Notes: generated by a model from the sequence alone, not told the origin. 64,000 nucleotides of DNA from Diaporthe sp. PMI_573 (GCA_021399435.1 JAJTUP010000013.1:186001-250000), one strand, 5' to 3'; counted from the first letter of the stretch, positions 23,886 through 36,000 are shown. Translations and numbers: made by a program.

Positions 23886-24833
23886 TAAGATACCGTGACC
23901 CCATTCGGCCCACCCCCCCATTCCGACACGATTTCACACCAAAATCACCATTTTATAGGGACCTATATCTCCACCACGCTAAGCAATAAAATAAGGTAAA
24001 AATATATATAAAATAGCTAATATTTAATTTCTTATAGTAAAAATAAAACTAAAAATTAAAAGAAGCTTTAGTATTTTTAAAATAACTTTTTAAAAAAGAA
24101 GAAAAAATATGTTAAGGGATACACCTAAATATATAGAGATCCTTAACAATATTTAAACCTTATATTTCTTTTTTATATAGTTAATTAAATTTAAGTTAAT
24201 ATTATTTTTGAGTATAAAATAATATATTTAAGCTTATTGAAAAGTAATATAATTGTATTTAATTTATATAGTATAGTAAAATAAAAAAATAAAGTTTTTT
24301 TTTTAAAATATTTTTCCTGAAAAGTAAATATTAAGGTTAAAAGCTTTATAGAAGTATATTAAATTTAAAAAAAATATCTATATATATAAAGTTTCTATTA
24401 GGAATCTAAAAAAAATATTAGCTTAAAATCTACTATCTTATTTTATAAACTTTAAAATATTAAATATTATTCTTTTACGTTTATAAAATCTTTTTTAAAT
24501 TATATAGTTAATTAGATTTTATACTTTATTTTTATTTGTATATATAAGGTCTTAATATATATAAGGCGTTAGTATTATATCTATAGCTATTTTATTATAG
24601 ATAAAATAAGCTTTAATATATCAAGAGTCTAAATTTAGGTTATCTATATTTATAAGACAAAGACTACTCTATAGAATTTTAAAATTTTTAATATACGCTT
24701 ATATATATATAAACTATAGGTAGTTTTATTTTTAAAGTATTTGAATAGAAAATGGCGGAGATATATGTGGATGTTTTGGTGTGGCTAGGTGGGCCGAATC
24801 AGGGGGTGGGCCGGATGGGGTCACGGTATCTTA
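23886..24833. mobile_element. AT-rich DNA transposon/MITE-like element with TIRs and TA duplication
   Basis: Both ends carry the same inverted sequence, beginning AGATACCGTGACCCCATYCG and continuing GCCCACCCCC; 29 of the first 30 bases match, and similarity continues less perfectly for about 80 bases (CACACCAAAA, TATATCTCC). TIR-bounded length is 944 bp (23888-24831), flanked by TA on both sides (23886-23887, 24832-24833), the target duplication of Tc1/mariner-type elements, including fungal Fot1/pogo relatives. The interior (about 23985-24745) is extremely AT-rich with dense TpA and no open frame, which fits strong RIP. The size fits a non-autonomous or internally deleted copy. The family name is not determined. 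Confidence 0.85.
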
Positions 24834-24917
24834 CCCAGACTCAAACACCCTTGTCGAAAGGATCCACCACATCACCCCTCTCCATGACCCAAGCAGAGCG
24901 TCGGCCGAGAGTTCAGC

Positions 24918-26057
24918 ATGTCTCGCCCACAAGATATTGTCTACCGCGGAAATTGTGTTTGTGGTCGGTGCCGCTATGAGATATGCTTGCCCGAAATAAT
25001 GCAGACGGCTTCCTCATGTACTTGCAGTGTCTGTCTAAAAAAGGATTACCTATGGCTTGCCCCCCCCCCCCTGAAGTCAGTTTCAAAGTGACAAGGGACG
25101 ACGGTTGCCTGCAGGAACACACGTCAAAGTCAATGTCTCATAAGGTATATCCAAAAGAACTCAAATCTGCGTACCCACGCTGATATTCTTGCCTGTCAGT
25201 TCTGTAGCCATTGCGGTATAGGCGTACTGGGTCAGCATATCACGGGGCCATTGAGCGGCCACGACACAGTGAGCATACGTCCCACACAGGGAGTCAACCC
25301 GTTTCAAATCAAGTATGTTCGCTTCTCATCAACTCAATCCAATCTGGTACTGGCCATCGAAGTAACTGATCCATGACCTGTAGTATTACAACTGTCAAGA
25401 CGGAAGGCGAGAGGCATTTAATTCCATAGCCTGCAACCATTGAGCCAGTGGCACATCACCTTTTCTCCTGTCAATGTGGAAAAGTACAAGCTGAGCTTCT
25501 TGTCCCTATCTATGGTCAACAAATCAAGGAGGACAATTGCAGCAGCTGTGTCAGGGTAAACAATCCCAGTCATGCCCTGTGCTTAAGCTATGAACTGTCC
25601 ATGGACTAGTTATTACAAATGCTAATGTAAATGTGGCCAGGATGCTTACATTGAAGTCTATCCAACCAGAGAGCAAGGAAGAATTCATGAGCGAGAACGC
25701 GGGTGGGAATACAGTGGTATAAAGGCCGAACTTGAGGCGCTGAAGATGGGCAGCGCGGTGCATTGTAAGACGTGCCGGGTACAGGTCTTCACCAATCTCT
25801 ATGGTCCACCCATCACCGTCTTTGATAAACTACCCCCTGAGAGAAAGGCACATGCTCTGGAAGTGTACCACAAAAACATGAGTCTTCAGCCGCTCAATCT
25901 GAGAGCCATCGAAGGATTTCAGCTACTTTCTGAGACCATCAACATCAACCGGTCAGACCAAGGCACTGAGGGCTATGCCGAGCTTCTTGAGCCCTGGCAA
26001 GCTGCCCCAAGATTGAATCAAGCTGACCAAATCGGCGAGCATCAAACTTCAAGCTAG
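24918..26057 (+). pseudogene. Two-domain GFA (CENP-V/glutathione-dependent formaldehyde-activating-like) gene, disrupted
   Basis: GFA domains bind zinc through paired CxC/CxxC motifs. The first exon starts at ATG 24918 (MSRPQDIVYRGNCVCGRCRY) and reads CTCSVCLKKDYLWLAPPP up to a run of 12 C (25060-25071). The continuation (EVSFKVTRDDGCLQEH) is in another frame. Predicted introns are 25145-25199, 25313-25383 and 25556-25640. Exon 2 gives FCSHCGIGVLGQHITGP. Exon 3 has a TAG at 25427-25429, then HLFSCQCGKVQAELLVP and NCSSCVR. Exon 4 (25641-26057) ends the second domain with HCKTCRVQVFTNLYGPP. The frameshift in the C run and the TAG (as CAG to TAG would give) both break it; the C run could be a sequencing error, the TAG less easily. 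The gene lies 84 bp from the TIR element. Confidence 0.8.
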
Positions 26058-26647
26058 CCTATCACCGATACGATAGTATATAGCGTCTACTACCTATGAC
26101 AACAAACCGGGAATAAATGTGCAGAATCTCCCTTTCGCCCTTGGTCATCATAGTGGCATCTACTGAAAACGTATTATCTCCAATCGTGCGTTCATCACTG
26201 CATGTGCCGAAGTTCTCAGAATTGTGTCGATGAGTCCAACGAAAAAATCATGATCCACATAGGCATATTACCACATACGCCATTGCACCACTACTTTCCT
26301 GGCTGCGCCGTATCCATTCAATCGTAGTATGCCTATCTAGGTAGGTTGGCCTAATGCTGTATGAATTGAGCCATAGTGATCCCTTCATCGAACTTAATTC
26401 CAGCTCGATCGCCACAGAGCATCCCGAACACACCCTAAGATAGGCTTAAAGCTAGACAAAAGTTTCCAGATTTAGTGGCGCCATTTGAAAAAGCTAATTT
26501 CAAGGAAATCTCGTGACTCGGGGCCGCGGGACAGTGTCGTCAAATCCATAATAACGTTTCCTTGGCAAGGAGACCATTCCACGAAGCGGAGTCCGGAGCG
26601 TGCGTAGATAGATTTGTGTTCCGCATATATTTATTGGCTGCATTGCT
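26058..26647. other. Intergenic spacer upstream of the MRJP-family gene
   Basis: No coding signal. It should contain the promoter of the plus-strand gene starting at 26648; a CATATATTTATT stretch lies just before the start. Confidence 0.5.
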
Positions 26648-28387
26648 ATGGAGACAAGTCTGCTACTATCAGTCTCACTGCTCTTAGCCACTCTCGTCAC
26701 ATGTGCGTCGCCACTCCTTCTGAGATCCCTCTCGGATACTCACTCTTCTCCTACCGGTGTTTCTGAGCTATCTACACCATGCTGGGAGTCCTTGGGCCGA
26801 TAGCTGTTCAAACCGGGGTAACTGCCAGCGGTTTGCCATCAAGTGCGTCGGGGAGCTGCCCCATCCCGTACTCGTCGATCCGCAACGACTCCGAGCCAAT
26901 CGGAATCTGCCCTGGCGACCTACGGGTCATCGGTGGCATACCGGAAATCGTCCACGAGGGAATCTTACCTCCTACTGGGATTGCGGTAGACCCCGAGCAC
27001 AACATCTTCTTTACGTACGCCAGGAACATGGAGAAGCAAAACTACACCTTGACTAAGGCCACCTCCCTCCGAGAGGTCAGTGCCACCCTTCTCCCTTTAC
27101 GGATTCCCGTCTTTTATGTTTTGTAATGTCCCGGATCGCATCACTTTAGGACCATGAACAGGTGATTAACACATCCTAGGAGGTTCCATGGCCTTCTGAA
27201 GAATGGCAGAACTGTTCAGAGGGCCAGAATGCTTCCACCTGTTTTGTCAACGTGCAAAACATTGTGCTTGACTCTGTTGGTGGTTGGTGGGTGATCGATT
27301 CTGGTGTCCCAAATGGCGGGCAAGTACCCCTTGCATCGCACTCAATGTGCATCTTGACGCATCCTATAATAACGGGCAGGATTGGATAGTTCAATACCAG
27401 TACCTGAAGGGCCCAAAGTCATCAATTTCAACTATGCCACCGGTGAAGTCATCCGGACCTACATCTTCCCGGAGGACCAGTGGTTTGCCAAACTGCAGCT
27501 GAACGATATCAGGGTAAACAACACCCTCGGAACTAGTGGTTACGCTTTCATCACCGAGGATTCCCAGTATGGGTCCATTACCACTCTGGACCTAGATACG
27601 GGCGAGTTCATCCGCCACCTGTACAACACGACCTTTACCAGACCCGACGAGAGGTTCACCGCCATCTACAGTAAGCATCACTATTCTCCTTCTACGGATC
27701 CCCGTCTTTGATGTTTTAATGTTCCAGAACGCACCACTTTAGGATCCGTAACAGGACTAACGTAATACTTAGATGGGGAGCCGATCCGCAACTGGGACGG
27801 CACCAGGCCGTCGTACTTGACATCCGGGACAAACGGCATTGCACTGGCCTCTGGAAACGTCTACTGGGGTGTCAAGTCTTCCCACCGCTGGTACTTCGTC
27901 TCTCAGGAAGCACTCATTGGTGGACTCACCAACGAGGAGCTGGCCGCGAAGGTTCAAGTCCCTGGCAACATCCCCTCGGAGCAGGCGGGCTTCACCGCCG
28001 ATAACAGGGGCCGTATCTACACAATGGCTTCCGAGGTCAGTCCTTGGCTTTTCCCCAGCAACCCCCCGTTGATGACGAAATTACAAGACTTACTAAATCC
28101 GACAGCAAAATGCCATCCTGTACGTCGACACCCTAGAGTCCGAGGTCACAGAGCCCATCATCGCCAGCGGCTCCGGGGTCGTGCCTGCCAAGAACCTTGT
28201 CCACAGGACTCTGATCCGCAGTGGTCTGGTCCAGGCCGCGGACACGGCCTGCATATTGGACGGTTGGCTGTATTTCGATACTAACCAGCAGGGCTTGGCC
28301 CCCATGAGGCAGTATAACAACATCGACCGACGGCGGGGCCCTTTCAGGAGCTATCGGTACTGGATTGGCAGAGGCCCCGCTGTCTAA
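26648..28387 (+). CDS. Secreted major royal jelly protein / Yellow family protein
   Basis: Likely exons are 26648-26702 (or to 26756), 26804-27075, 27180-27303, 27410-27670, 27773-28035 and 28106-28387, about 418 residues. The N-terminus METSLLLSVSLLLATLVTCA is a clear signal peptide. The body matches the six-bladed Yellow/MRJP propeller: PTGIAVDPEHNIFFTYAR, GGWWVIDSGVPNGG, KLQLNDIRVNN, GYAFITEDS, SGTNGIALASGNVYWGVK, EQAGFTADNRGRIY and LDGWLYF. N-glycosylation sequons are present. In insects the family includes dopachrome-converting enzymes; fungal roles are unknown. The exon 3/4 junction is uncertain: the in-frame splice removes PNGG and uses an AAG acceptor, whereas the better intron (GTACCC to CAG, 27324-27379) would need a one-base frameshift near 27418. 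Introns 27076-27179 and 27671-27772 are related to each other. Confidence 0.85.
27076..27179 (+). repeat. Intron twin A (introner-like) in the MRJP gene
   Basis: A 104-bp intron (GTCAGT...CCTAG) between phase-0 codons. Its core TACGGATTCCCGTCTTT, ATGTTTT, AATGT, and CACTTTAGGA and ACAGG recur in the same order and spacing in the intron at 27671-27772. Ungapped identity counted by eye is about 70 percent over some 102 aligned bases, and higher in the middle. Confidence 0.8.
27671..27772 (+). repeat. Intron twin B (introner-like) in the MRJP gene
   Basis: A 102-bp intron (GTAAGC...CTTAG) with an ACTAAC branch point, interrupting a codon after its first base. It aligns with the intron at 27076-27179 through its length apart from a 2-base gap. 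The flanking exons are not similar, so intron sequence alone was copied. Confidence 0.8.
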
Positions 28388-29375
28388 AATTTGTGATAGC
28401 AGAGGAGAAATATTGAACATGTTCTCTCGTGTAAATGTGTACGTGTGGCCAAGTTCCGCATGACACCGCTATGAGGTAACACCTCCCTGAAGAATGCTGG
28501 ACGGCCAATCTATGCAGGATACCTCAGGGAAAACTAGCCAATTTGTGACTGTCTTTTGAGATTTTGCGTGACATTTCCATGTAACAAAGCTCGAAAGGTG
28601 GACTACACTGATACAGCACGTGACGACCTCTGAGCTGAGATGCCGTCTAAATTTCTGTCGCGCCTTGTGATCTTCCGTCAAAGTCAACAACCAGCCCAGT
28701 GTGAAAAAAAAAAAACCAAAAAAAAACCACCAGGCTTATTGACATTGAAGTTAATTCTCGAGAAGGCACCAATTCTGCAATGGCGGCTCATTCCCGACGG
28801 GGCTCCGTAATAATAGGCTCTGAGGTTCACATAAATCCACATATATGTTGGGCGATGTTCACCGTATGCTACCTGGAGCGGACCATCCGATTGCCTCAAT
28901 TTCCATTCTCGACAAAGGCAAATGCCACGGCCCTGTTGCCGTCAACTGGTATCTTAAGGGCGTCATGATACTTGGGTAAGGAGAGACGAAGAAGGTGAGA
29001 AAAATGTTTAAAATATTGTCAGCGACAGAATAGAATCTACATCCCCAATGGTATCACCCAAGTCTCCTCACTCCGGCAGTCCTCGAACAGCTAGCCTTTT
29101 CAGATCGCCGGTGATAATATACACACGAATGGATGTGCATAATAACTCCGCAACTAGCCCTCGCAAATGATACAGAAAAGCTGGGAAGAGGAGAATCGAC
29201 CCAGTCGTTCATACCCTCTTCCCACCCGTCCGTCGGACTGCAGCAGCAAGCGCCTTGTTGTTCTTCCTCAGCTCAGTCCCGTGAGAGGGTAAATGTAGCA
29301 TCGTACGAAACATCATTTAAAGGCCAGTCTTCGCATTCGCATCATGAGGGTCCCAAGGTGGCGCGGGTGACCCTC
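28388..29375. other. Convergent intergenic region
   Basis: Lies between the 3' ends of the plus-strand MRJP gene and the minus-strand Egh16-like gene. It contains A-rich runs at 28706-28727. No gene is seen. Confidence 0.6.
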
Positions 29376-30242
29376 TCAAGCGACGAACTCCCTCCTCTCC
29401 TTGGCCGCCGCAGTCCCCGCACTGCCAGCCGCAGTAGCAGGGCCAGCAGCGGGCGCGGCACCGGCCATCTGGATGGGGACGACACCACCAAAGGGGCCCG
29501 CCCCGTTCTTGTTGGCAATCTTGACAAGACAGACATTAGTCTGGTCGCCGACGGTACCACTACAGGTCGTGCCGGCGGGGACTGCGAAAGTCATCGGGAA
29601 GTCCTCATTGATGTTGGTGGCGCGCTTCTCAATAACACCCACGGTCTCAGCCAGCCGCCGCAGGACAGACTTCTTGTACTTGTTGTTCCCCCTGGGCGGG
29701 TTTCCGTTATTGCCTGGGACGTCGAGCGTCGTGGTCAGCGGCACACCGTTGGCGAATGAGCCAGTGGCCGTCGGGTCAAGCACCGCGAACACCTTGCCGA
29801 AACCGTCGGATGTCACCACGTGCCACGTCCCGCTCAGCGATGAGTTGACCTGCGGCAGCGTCGTGCCCGCCTGCGACGCGGCCTGGGTCATGAGCTGGTT
29901 CAGGTCTGCGGCCTGGATCTTTCCCGTGTCGGTGGTCTTGCCCAGACCATCGCTGGCCGGGTTGCGGGAGCCGAATACGGTGGTGTCCACTTCGGTCTAG
30001 ATATTGATGGCGTCGGTCAGTTGGGACTCTTTAGGGCGGCCAGCGCAGATAGTTGTTAGTTGTAGGTCCACGGCGGTTTGATTACTTACGACTTTGTTCC
30101 TTCCTGTCAGGGGAACGACGCCACCCTGAATAGCAAGTGCTGTACCATTTCCACCAGCGTCGCCAGTGACCACGTCAACGCGGCCGTGAGCGGCAACGAG
30201 AGGTGAGGCAGCAAGGGCAAAGACGAGAACTTTGGCAAACAT
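29376..30242 (-). CDS. Egh16-like secreted virulence-associated protein (Gas1/Mas-type)
   Basis: Exons 30242-30090 and 29996-29376 give 257 residues after removal of a 93-bp GTAAGT...TAG intron. The start MFAKVLVFALAASPLVAAHG is a signal peptide with the usual mature end AHGRV. Family blocks follow: AIQGGVVPLTGRNKV, TEVDTTVFGSRNPASDGLGK, the LSGTWHVVTSDGFGKVFAV region, DFPMTFAVPAGTTCSGTVG, and CLVKIANKNGAGPFGGVVPI. The C-terminal 30 residues are Ala/Gly/Pro-rich. Relatives (Blumeria Egh16, Magnaporthe Gas1/Gas2) are expressed in appressoria and contribute to penetration; similar proteins occur in insect pathogens. The longer frame upstream of 30242 is an untranslated leader, because the signal peptide sits exactly at this ATG. 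It converges with the secreted MRJP gene. Confidence 0.9.
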
Positions 30243-30316
30243 TGTGACTGTTCTGTTGCGATGTCTTGGTAGGGTATGTAGGTGTTTGAAGCGTGTTGTC
30301 ACAAGAGCCTTCAAAA

Positions 30317-30326
30317 TTTATATAAA
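30317..30326 (-). promoter_or_regulatory. TATA-like box upstream of the Egh16-like gene
   Basis: TTTATATAAA on the minus strand, about 75 bases before the start codon at 30242; position and sequence fit a core promoter. Confidence 0.5.
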
Positions 30327-33052
30327 ACAGTAGTGATTAGAAGTGAAGAAGGCCCTGCCTTGGTGTAAAGAATAGAGATGATTAGGATAGAGGAGGAGGT
30401 GGATGAGACTGATGATGATGAGAACGACATATTTTTCGATAGTGGCGGGCAAGACAGCTCATATTAATACTCGACCAAATCAAGGGGTGTCCAATGTGTG
30501 GAGCTCAAGTGCCGTGCGATGGCGGGTAAGGCTCGTGGAGGATAGTGACACAAGCATCACCGAGCCATGTTAGGCCCGAAGCATTAGTCCCCAACCAAGG
30601 GTACCGCGCGGCAGCGCCGCCTAGCTGACTTGTGAGGACCATAACGAGAAGGCATCGCGACAAATGTCCGCCAGACGCAACACCACGAGGAGGACGAAAC
30701 ACTCGAATCATGTGTCCCCTGTCGTGATGGCTTGCTCCTACAGGTGGAGGATGACATCGACATCAAACCAGACGCACTGCGCGATGAAGGCATACAACCC
30801 CGGTGTGAATCATTGGGTCAATGTTCGTGCTGCTAGGCCCATGCCTGAGACGGCTTGGCGTAGATGTCCAAGCCATGTCAGTAGGCTGCCACCTCAAGTT
30901 GCTGGCTTGGTGAATCATGCGACGAGGTAGAGACCAGACGAAACTCATAGCGGGGTGTAGATGGTGATGATTGATCGCGAACGCGTGCTCCAGGTGCGAT
31001 GTGGCATTTCCGCCGACGACGGTGGCGGAGTTGGGATGAGACTTGGCGTGAAACTGATGCCAGCCCAAGACGGGCAGGATATGTGAGAAAAGGAGAAGAA
31101 GAAAAATTATGATGCGTCGTGGTTGAATCGAAGACATTAACCTGAGAGGCTGGACCACACAAGGAAAGAAGATGACGCGGGGGGATGTGATGGGGGCTGG
31201 CATGCGACTGGTGCAATCCAGAAAGCCCCAGTGGATCCATGCTTTGATCTCCCGGGATTCTCGTTTTGAAGATCATGAAAATCATGGTTGATCTCCCCAG
31301 GCGCCGGGCTTCTGCATCTCTTGTCCTTCCCCAGGATGTGCACAGCCTCGGTCGATCCACCCAAACTTTGGCCGCAGGTACTACGAGACGACACGTACCG
31401 TGCGTCCACCACTCAGCACGCATCCGAAATCTGGCACCTGCCATCTCAGGTCTGCCAAGATAAAATGCTTGATCGAGCTTGGGGGGTCTGAATTTCCCCA
31501 GGGTCCAGTATCATAGTGTGGAGTGACAATGGGACGGGCGAGGAGAATTGCTTTGCTGGGCAGAAAATAGCATGTGGCCCAAGTTTTGATGCTCCAAATG
31601 CTTAACTTAATTAGCCAGGTCGCAATCAATGATGTGCACAAGCTTCCTGAGCCTCCTCGATGGGGACTGGCACCCACTCGGGAGGAAGCCGAACGAAGGG
31701 GTCCTGCTGGTATATCTGCCGGCACGGTGGCACCGTTCAGGGGCCCTCAGTGTCAGCCCCTGTTTGTGAGCAGGGATATACTTGGAGAAGCTCTCTGCGA
31801 GTCGGTCTATTCCATCGTGGCGACCCGTCCAATAGTGAAGGCGCCAGCGGGCGGCAGTGGAAGAGGATATCCGTCAGGAAAATAATTGATTGGCTAGCGA
31901 ACTGATAGCATCCATGCTCGTGCCCATTCGATGCCGTCTAAGCCTTTGGGATGCCCAGCCCATGGTGATGTTCGCTGCCGAGGGGAAGTCAAAAGTGGAG
32001 GGAAAAGCTTAAAAAAGATGATCGTTTTGAGGCTCTGCGCAACGCCTGTGAGACGTCTCAGGGGTCCCGTGGTGGGGAGGCGCAGGGGCGTGCCATTGGA
32101 CACTGTCTCGGACTTTCTTGAAGCGCCTAACACTTCTTCGACGGTAAACAGCATGGACCGTGAGGAGCCAGGATGCGTGTCATTGTCCCAACATCAAGGG
32201 GCTAGGTTTTGGTCTGATCAATTCTGCAATGCTGCTGCCAGAGCGAGATGCGTTCGAATGAAGTGACCAGACAACGGTGGCTCCGAACGCGATGTTTCCG
32301 AATGGCCTCACGTCCAACCTGCACGGTCGCCTTTTGACTGGCTCTGCCACATGAGTCTGACAAGGGCATGTCTCACCAACGACTCGCATCAGCGAGACAT
32401 TGGGTGACAATGTCGGAGAGCCCTCGAACGGCATCTGAAGGCATGGTTGAGGATGATGAGAATCAAATTGTTCTGATATTACCGGTGGCTGCATGGTTGC
32501 CGCCTTGGCCCCTTGGCCCGCAAACGCCGAGAAAGCTTGCCACCAAAGCCTGCTTTGTGATGGCCCTGGGCGCTCTGACAGCCGCCCGCCAAGTTCCATT
32601 GCCCAGACGATTCAGATGGGCCGGTTGGGACGGGAATTTTGATGTCGTCACACATCTTTACCATCAGCATTCTTGGGGGGGGGGACTCAACAAAGACCTG
32701 GTGTAGCAAGATCGGCGCAGAGATAATTCCAAACCTATGGCCCCAATGCTGAACCCGCCCTTGCTCCCACTCTGCTTGAAGTACTCCACTGGGCGTCTGC
32801 TGTGCAATAAAGGCAGTCCAAATATCCGAAAATAAGGCGACCTGCGGCACACTGACCAGCCTCGAGGTATGCAAAGGTCTTTCTCCAAGCCTCCGTTCCT
32901 CTGAACTACAATGAATTCCAAGTCTATTCACCCCCAACGAAGACCTCCACTATGAAAAAGCAAGTGTACTCTGATTGCGCGTATACTCTCCTTTCAACAT
33001 CACCAGAAGTGCCGTGACTCCACACGTCCTCAGTCATCCGAATGGCAAACTC
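30327..33052. other. Intergenic region, no supportable gene
   Basis: Overlapping frames of up to 188 codons occur in both directions but have no domains, signal peptides or splice support. A run of 10 G lies at 32675-32684. Confidence 0.5.
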
Positions 33053-36000
33053 CTACATGTCCGCAAAGCGAGCACGTTTGGCAGGGCGGTCGGGAAGCGG
33101 AGACTGTGAGTCACGAGGAATATCCACGGCAGGTCGTGTGGAAGAGCTAGCAGCCAACTGGCCATGAACCACAGAAGCCTGTGGCAAGGTGATCATCGAT
33201 GTCACCAGCTCATTCTTCCTGCCCTGCTGTGACTGAACCTCAGCGTCGGCGGCCGGGCCGGATACATCTGAGTCGTTGTCTTCTACACCAGCAAAGCGGG
33301 CCCGCTTAGCAGGTCGCGTTTGGTTCCGCCGCTTCCCCTCAGGGCCCTCCAACTTGTCCGTCCGTCCGTCGGGATCAGGGTCGTCGTCCTCAGCTGATCG
33401 CTTGCGCTTTGCCTTGTCCGGGCTTGCCGCGGTGTGAGACGGGTCGCCAGGCAGGATGTCCTCGTCAGGGTCAACCACCTCGCGTCCGAACTCCCGGCCA
33501 AAGATGTATTGTGGAACGGCCAGCGGCACCATCTGCGCCGGTCCGTCGTCGTTGCTCACATCCGGGAGAGGTATGATCCTTGCATTAAGGATCCAGTCGT
33601 AAATAGGGCGGTCATCAAGGATCGTCTTGCACCGTCTGTGTTCCGCCTGCGTCATCTTCATCTTACGCTCGACAATTAGCTCCTCAATACTGCCCCTGAG
33701 CACCAGCGTCTCAACTGTAACTCTCTTCCGCTGGCTGATCCGCCTCACGCGCCCGATGGCCTGCGCCTCGACCTGCGGGTCCAGCACGGGGCTAATGAAG
33801 TAGATCCGCGACGCGGACTTCATGTCCAGGCCAAAAGCGGCCTCAGAAATGTCCATGAGCAGCACGCGGAACTTTCTGCTGTGCGTGAAGGTGGAGACAT
33901 ACCGGGCCCGACGGTCTACTGAGATGCCCTTGGCGTAGATTAGGTGGTGGATCTGGAGCATCTCTAATACGCCAGCGAGGTACCAGGCTATGTTGTCGTT
34001 GTCGTAGAAGACGATTATCTGCTCCTCCTTTTGATGCACGGCAATTGCGTCTATGAGATAGGACAACTTTGCGGATACCGTCGATATTAGTCGAGTCTCT
34101 GCCAGCGGCGCGGCAATCTCAATGTCCTCCTGGGGTGTCTGCGGCGGTGTTGGAATTCCCTTCTCGTCTAGCTTGATGGCTGCTAAGTGGCCTCGTCGCG
34201 GGTTGACGTGGTCTTCACCCAGCTTCGTGTTGCCCGCTAGAGTCTTCTCGGCGTTACGGGCGAGACTGGGGCTCTGCGGCGGCTGGGCATCACGAAGGGC
34301 ACCGCCTTGCGCTGATACGCCCGCCGTAAGGAACGATCCGCTGTTCAAGTACGTGATCAAGTCTTCAATCGAGCCCAAGTAAGGTCGTAGGGTCCTCTGG
34401 GCTGCAATCATTAGCTTCCAGTTTGTACATATTGGACCACTGCTGGCTTTGTCATCCGTCGACCACGCTGTGGGAGGTCCACCTGGAAATTGATCGACAT
34501 AAATGGGCATCTCATGGTAGATATTTGCCGCTCGCTTGATTTTGTTGCCTATGGCCAGCTTTCCGAGGTTAATTGCATCACTGAGAAGGGTCTCGTCAGA
34601 CTCATTGACAGGAATAAATTTCTCCCCCAAAAAGCTCTCCGCAGTTTCAACCGACTTCTGAATCTCGGCCTCCGAAAAGAAAGAGCCACCAAAGAAGATT
34701 GCTTGTCTCAGGTTATTGACCAACTCGAGCATAGCCTTGCGATTTCTTGGGTGAAAGAAGTAATCTTGGTCGGTTCGCTGAGATTGAACGGCATTGAAGA
34801 TAATCATCATGGAAAAAATATTCATGCAGAGCTTGTCCTGGTAGGAGCCCTCTAGCTTGACAATCTTGGAGTCAACCGCTGGTAGCATGTGGCTGATCTC
34901 TGAGAGTTGATGTCGGATAATCAAAGAGTTAAAGGTAGATGCAAGGCAATCTTTGCGGCCTTGGACCATGTAGGTCTTCCAATCGGTGAGGGTATCGTGG
35001 TGACTTTTGGTTGTGTTAGACCAAGGGCGGGCTTTGAGATAGAAGGTTGCGATGGATCCAATACGCTTGAGGTCCTCGCTCTCCTGTATAGTGGAGGATC
35101 TTGCCAAAGAGGTATTGGAATCGCTGTTTTTCTCCACTCCGAACAGTCCCTTTGCTGGTGTCCCTGTCACGATCCATCTGGCGTTGACGTGCAGAGCCTC
35201 CAGAGCCTGTAGTAAATCTGTCCTGACACTACTGACCCTGATGTTGCCGAGCTTGTGGCCTTCGTCCACGATGCAACGCTTGAACTGGACCTGACCAAGG
35301 GAGCAATTCATTGAGTGTGATCCATCAGCCTCAGGCCGCTTGTATTTCGTCCATATCGTCTCCAGCCGCGTAGCGGTGCAAATAACAACGTCACAATGAA
35401 TCAGATCGTCTGTGGAAGGGATTTCGTTGGAAACTGCGCCGCTGATCTTCTTTGATGCGATCTCGAGCACCCTGAGACCCTGCATATGTTTGGAGATTTC
35501 TTGTGTCCACTGTCTCAGAAGATCGGGAGGCACAATTATCAGAGTTGTGTGGCTGACAAAGATTTTGGTTGGTGGGAGATTGATGCCACCCGTAGTCCGT
35601 CGAGACATTCTTGCACCCTTTGATCTGGGCAAATGATACCAACCAGGGTTCCTCTCAATGGCCCGGACGCAATTCTCGTAGCGTGAGTCAATGTAGCGCT
35701 TCCATGATACGCCACTTTTGGTGGCAACTGAAGCTGCCATGTCCATTAAAGATCCGACTTTGGGCCGGACGGTACGGTTTCCGTGGCGGAAGATCTCTGG
35801 AATCACAGCTGGTTGATCTTTTGTCGCAGCGATGAGGGCAAGAGAGATCAAAGTCTTGCCCGAGCCCATTTCCTCGGCCAAGATCCCGCCGCATATCTGA
35901 TCGTAGCGGCGAGGTTCCCTGCGTGCCTCACCAGTGTTCGAGTCGTAGTACCAGGACTTTCCGTGTTGGTCTACAACATGGACAAGGCGTGGATCCAGAA

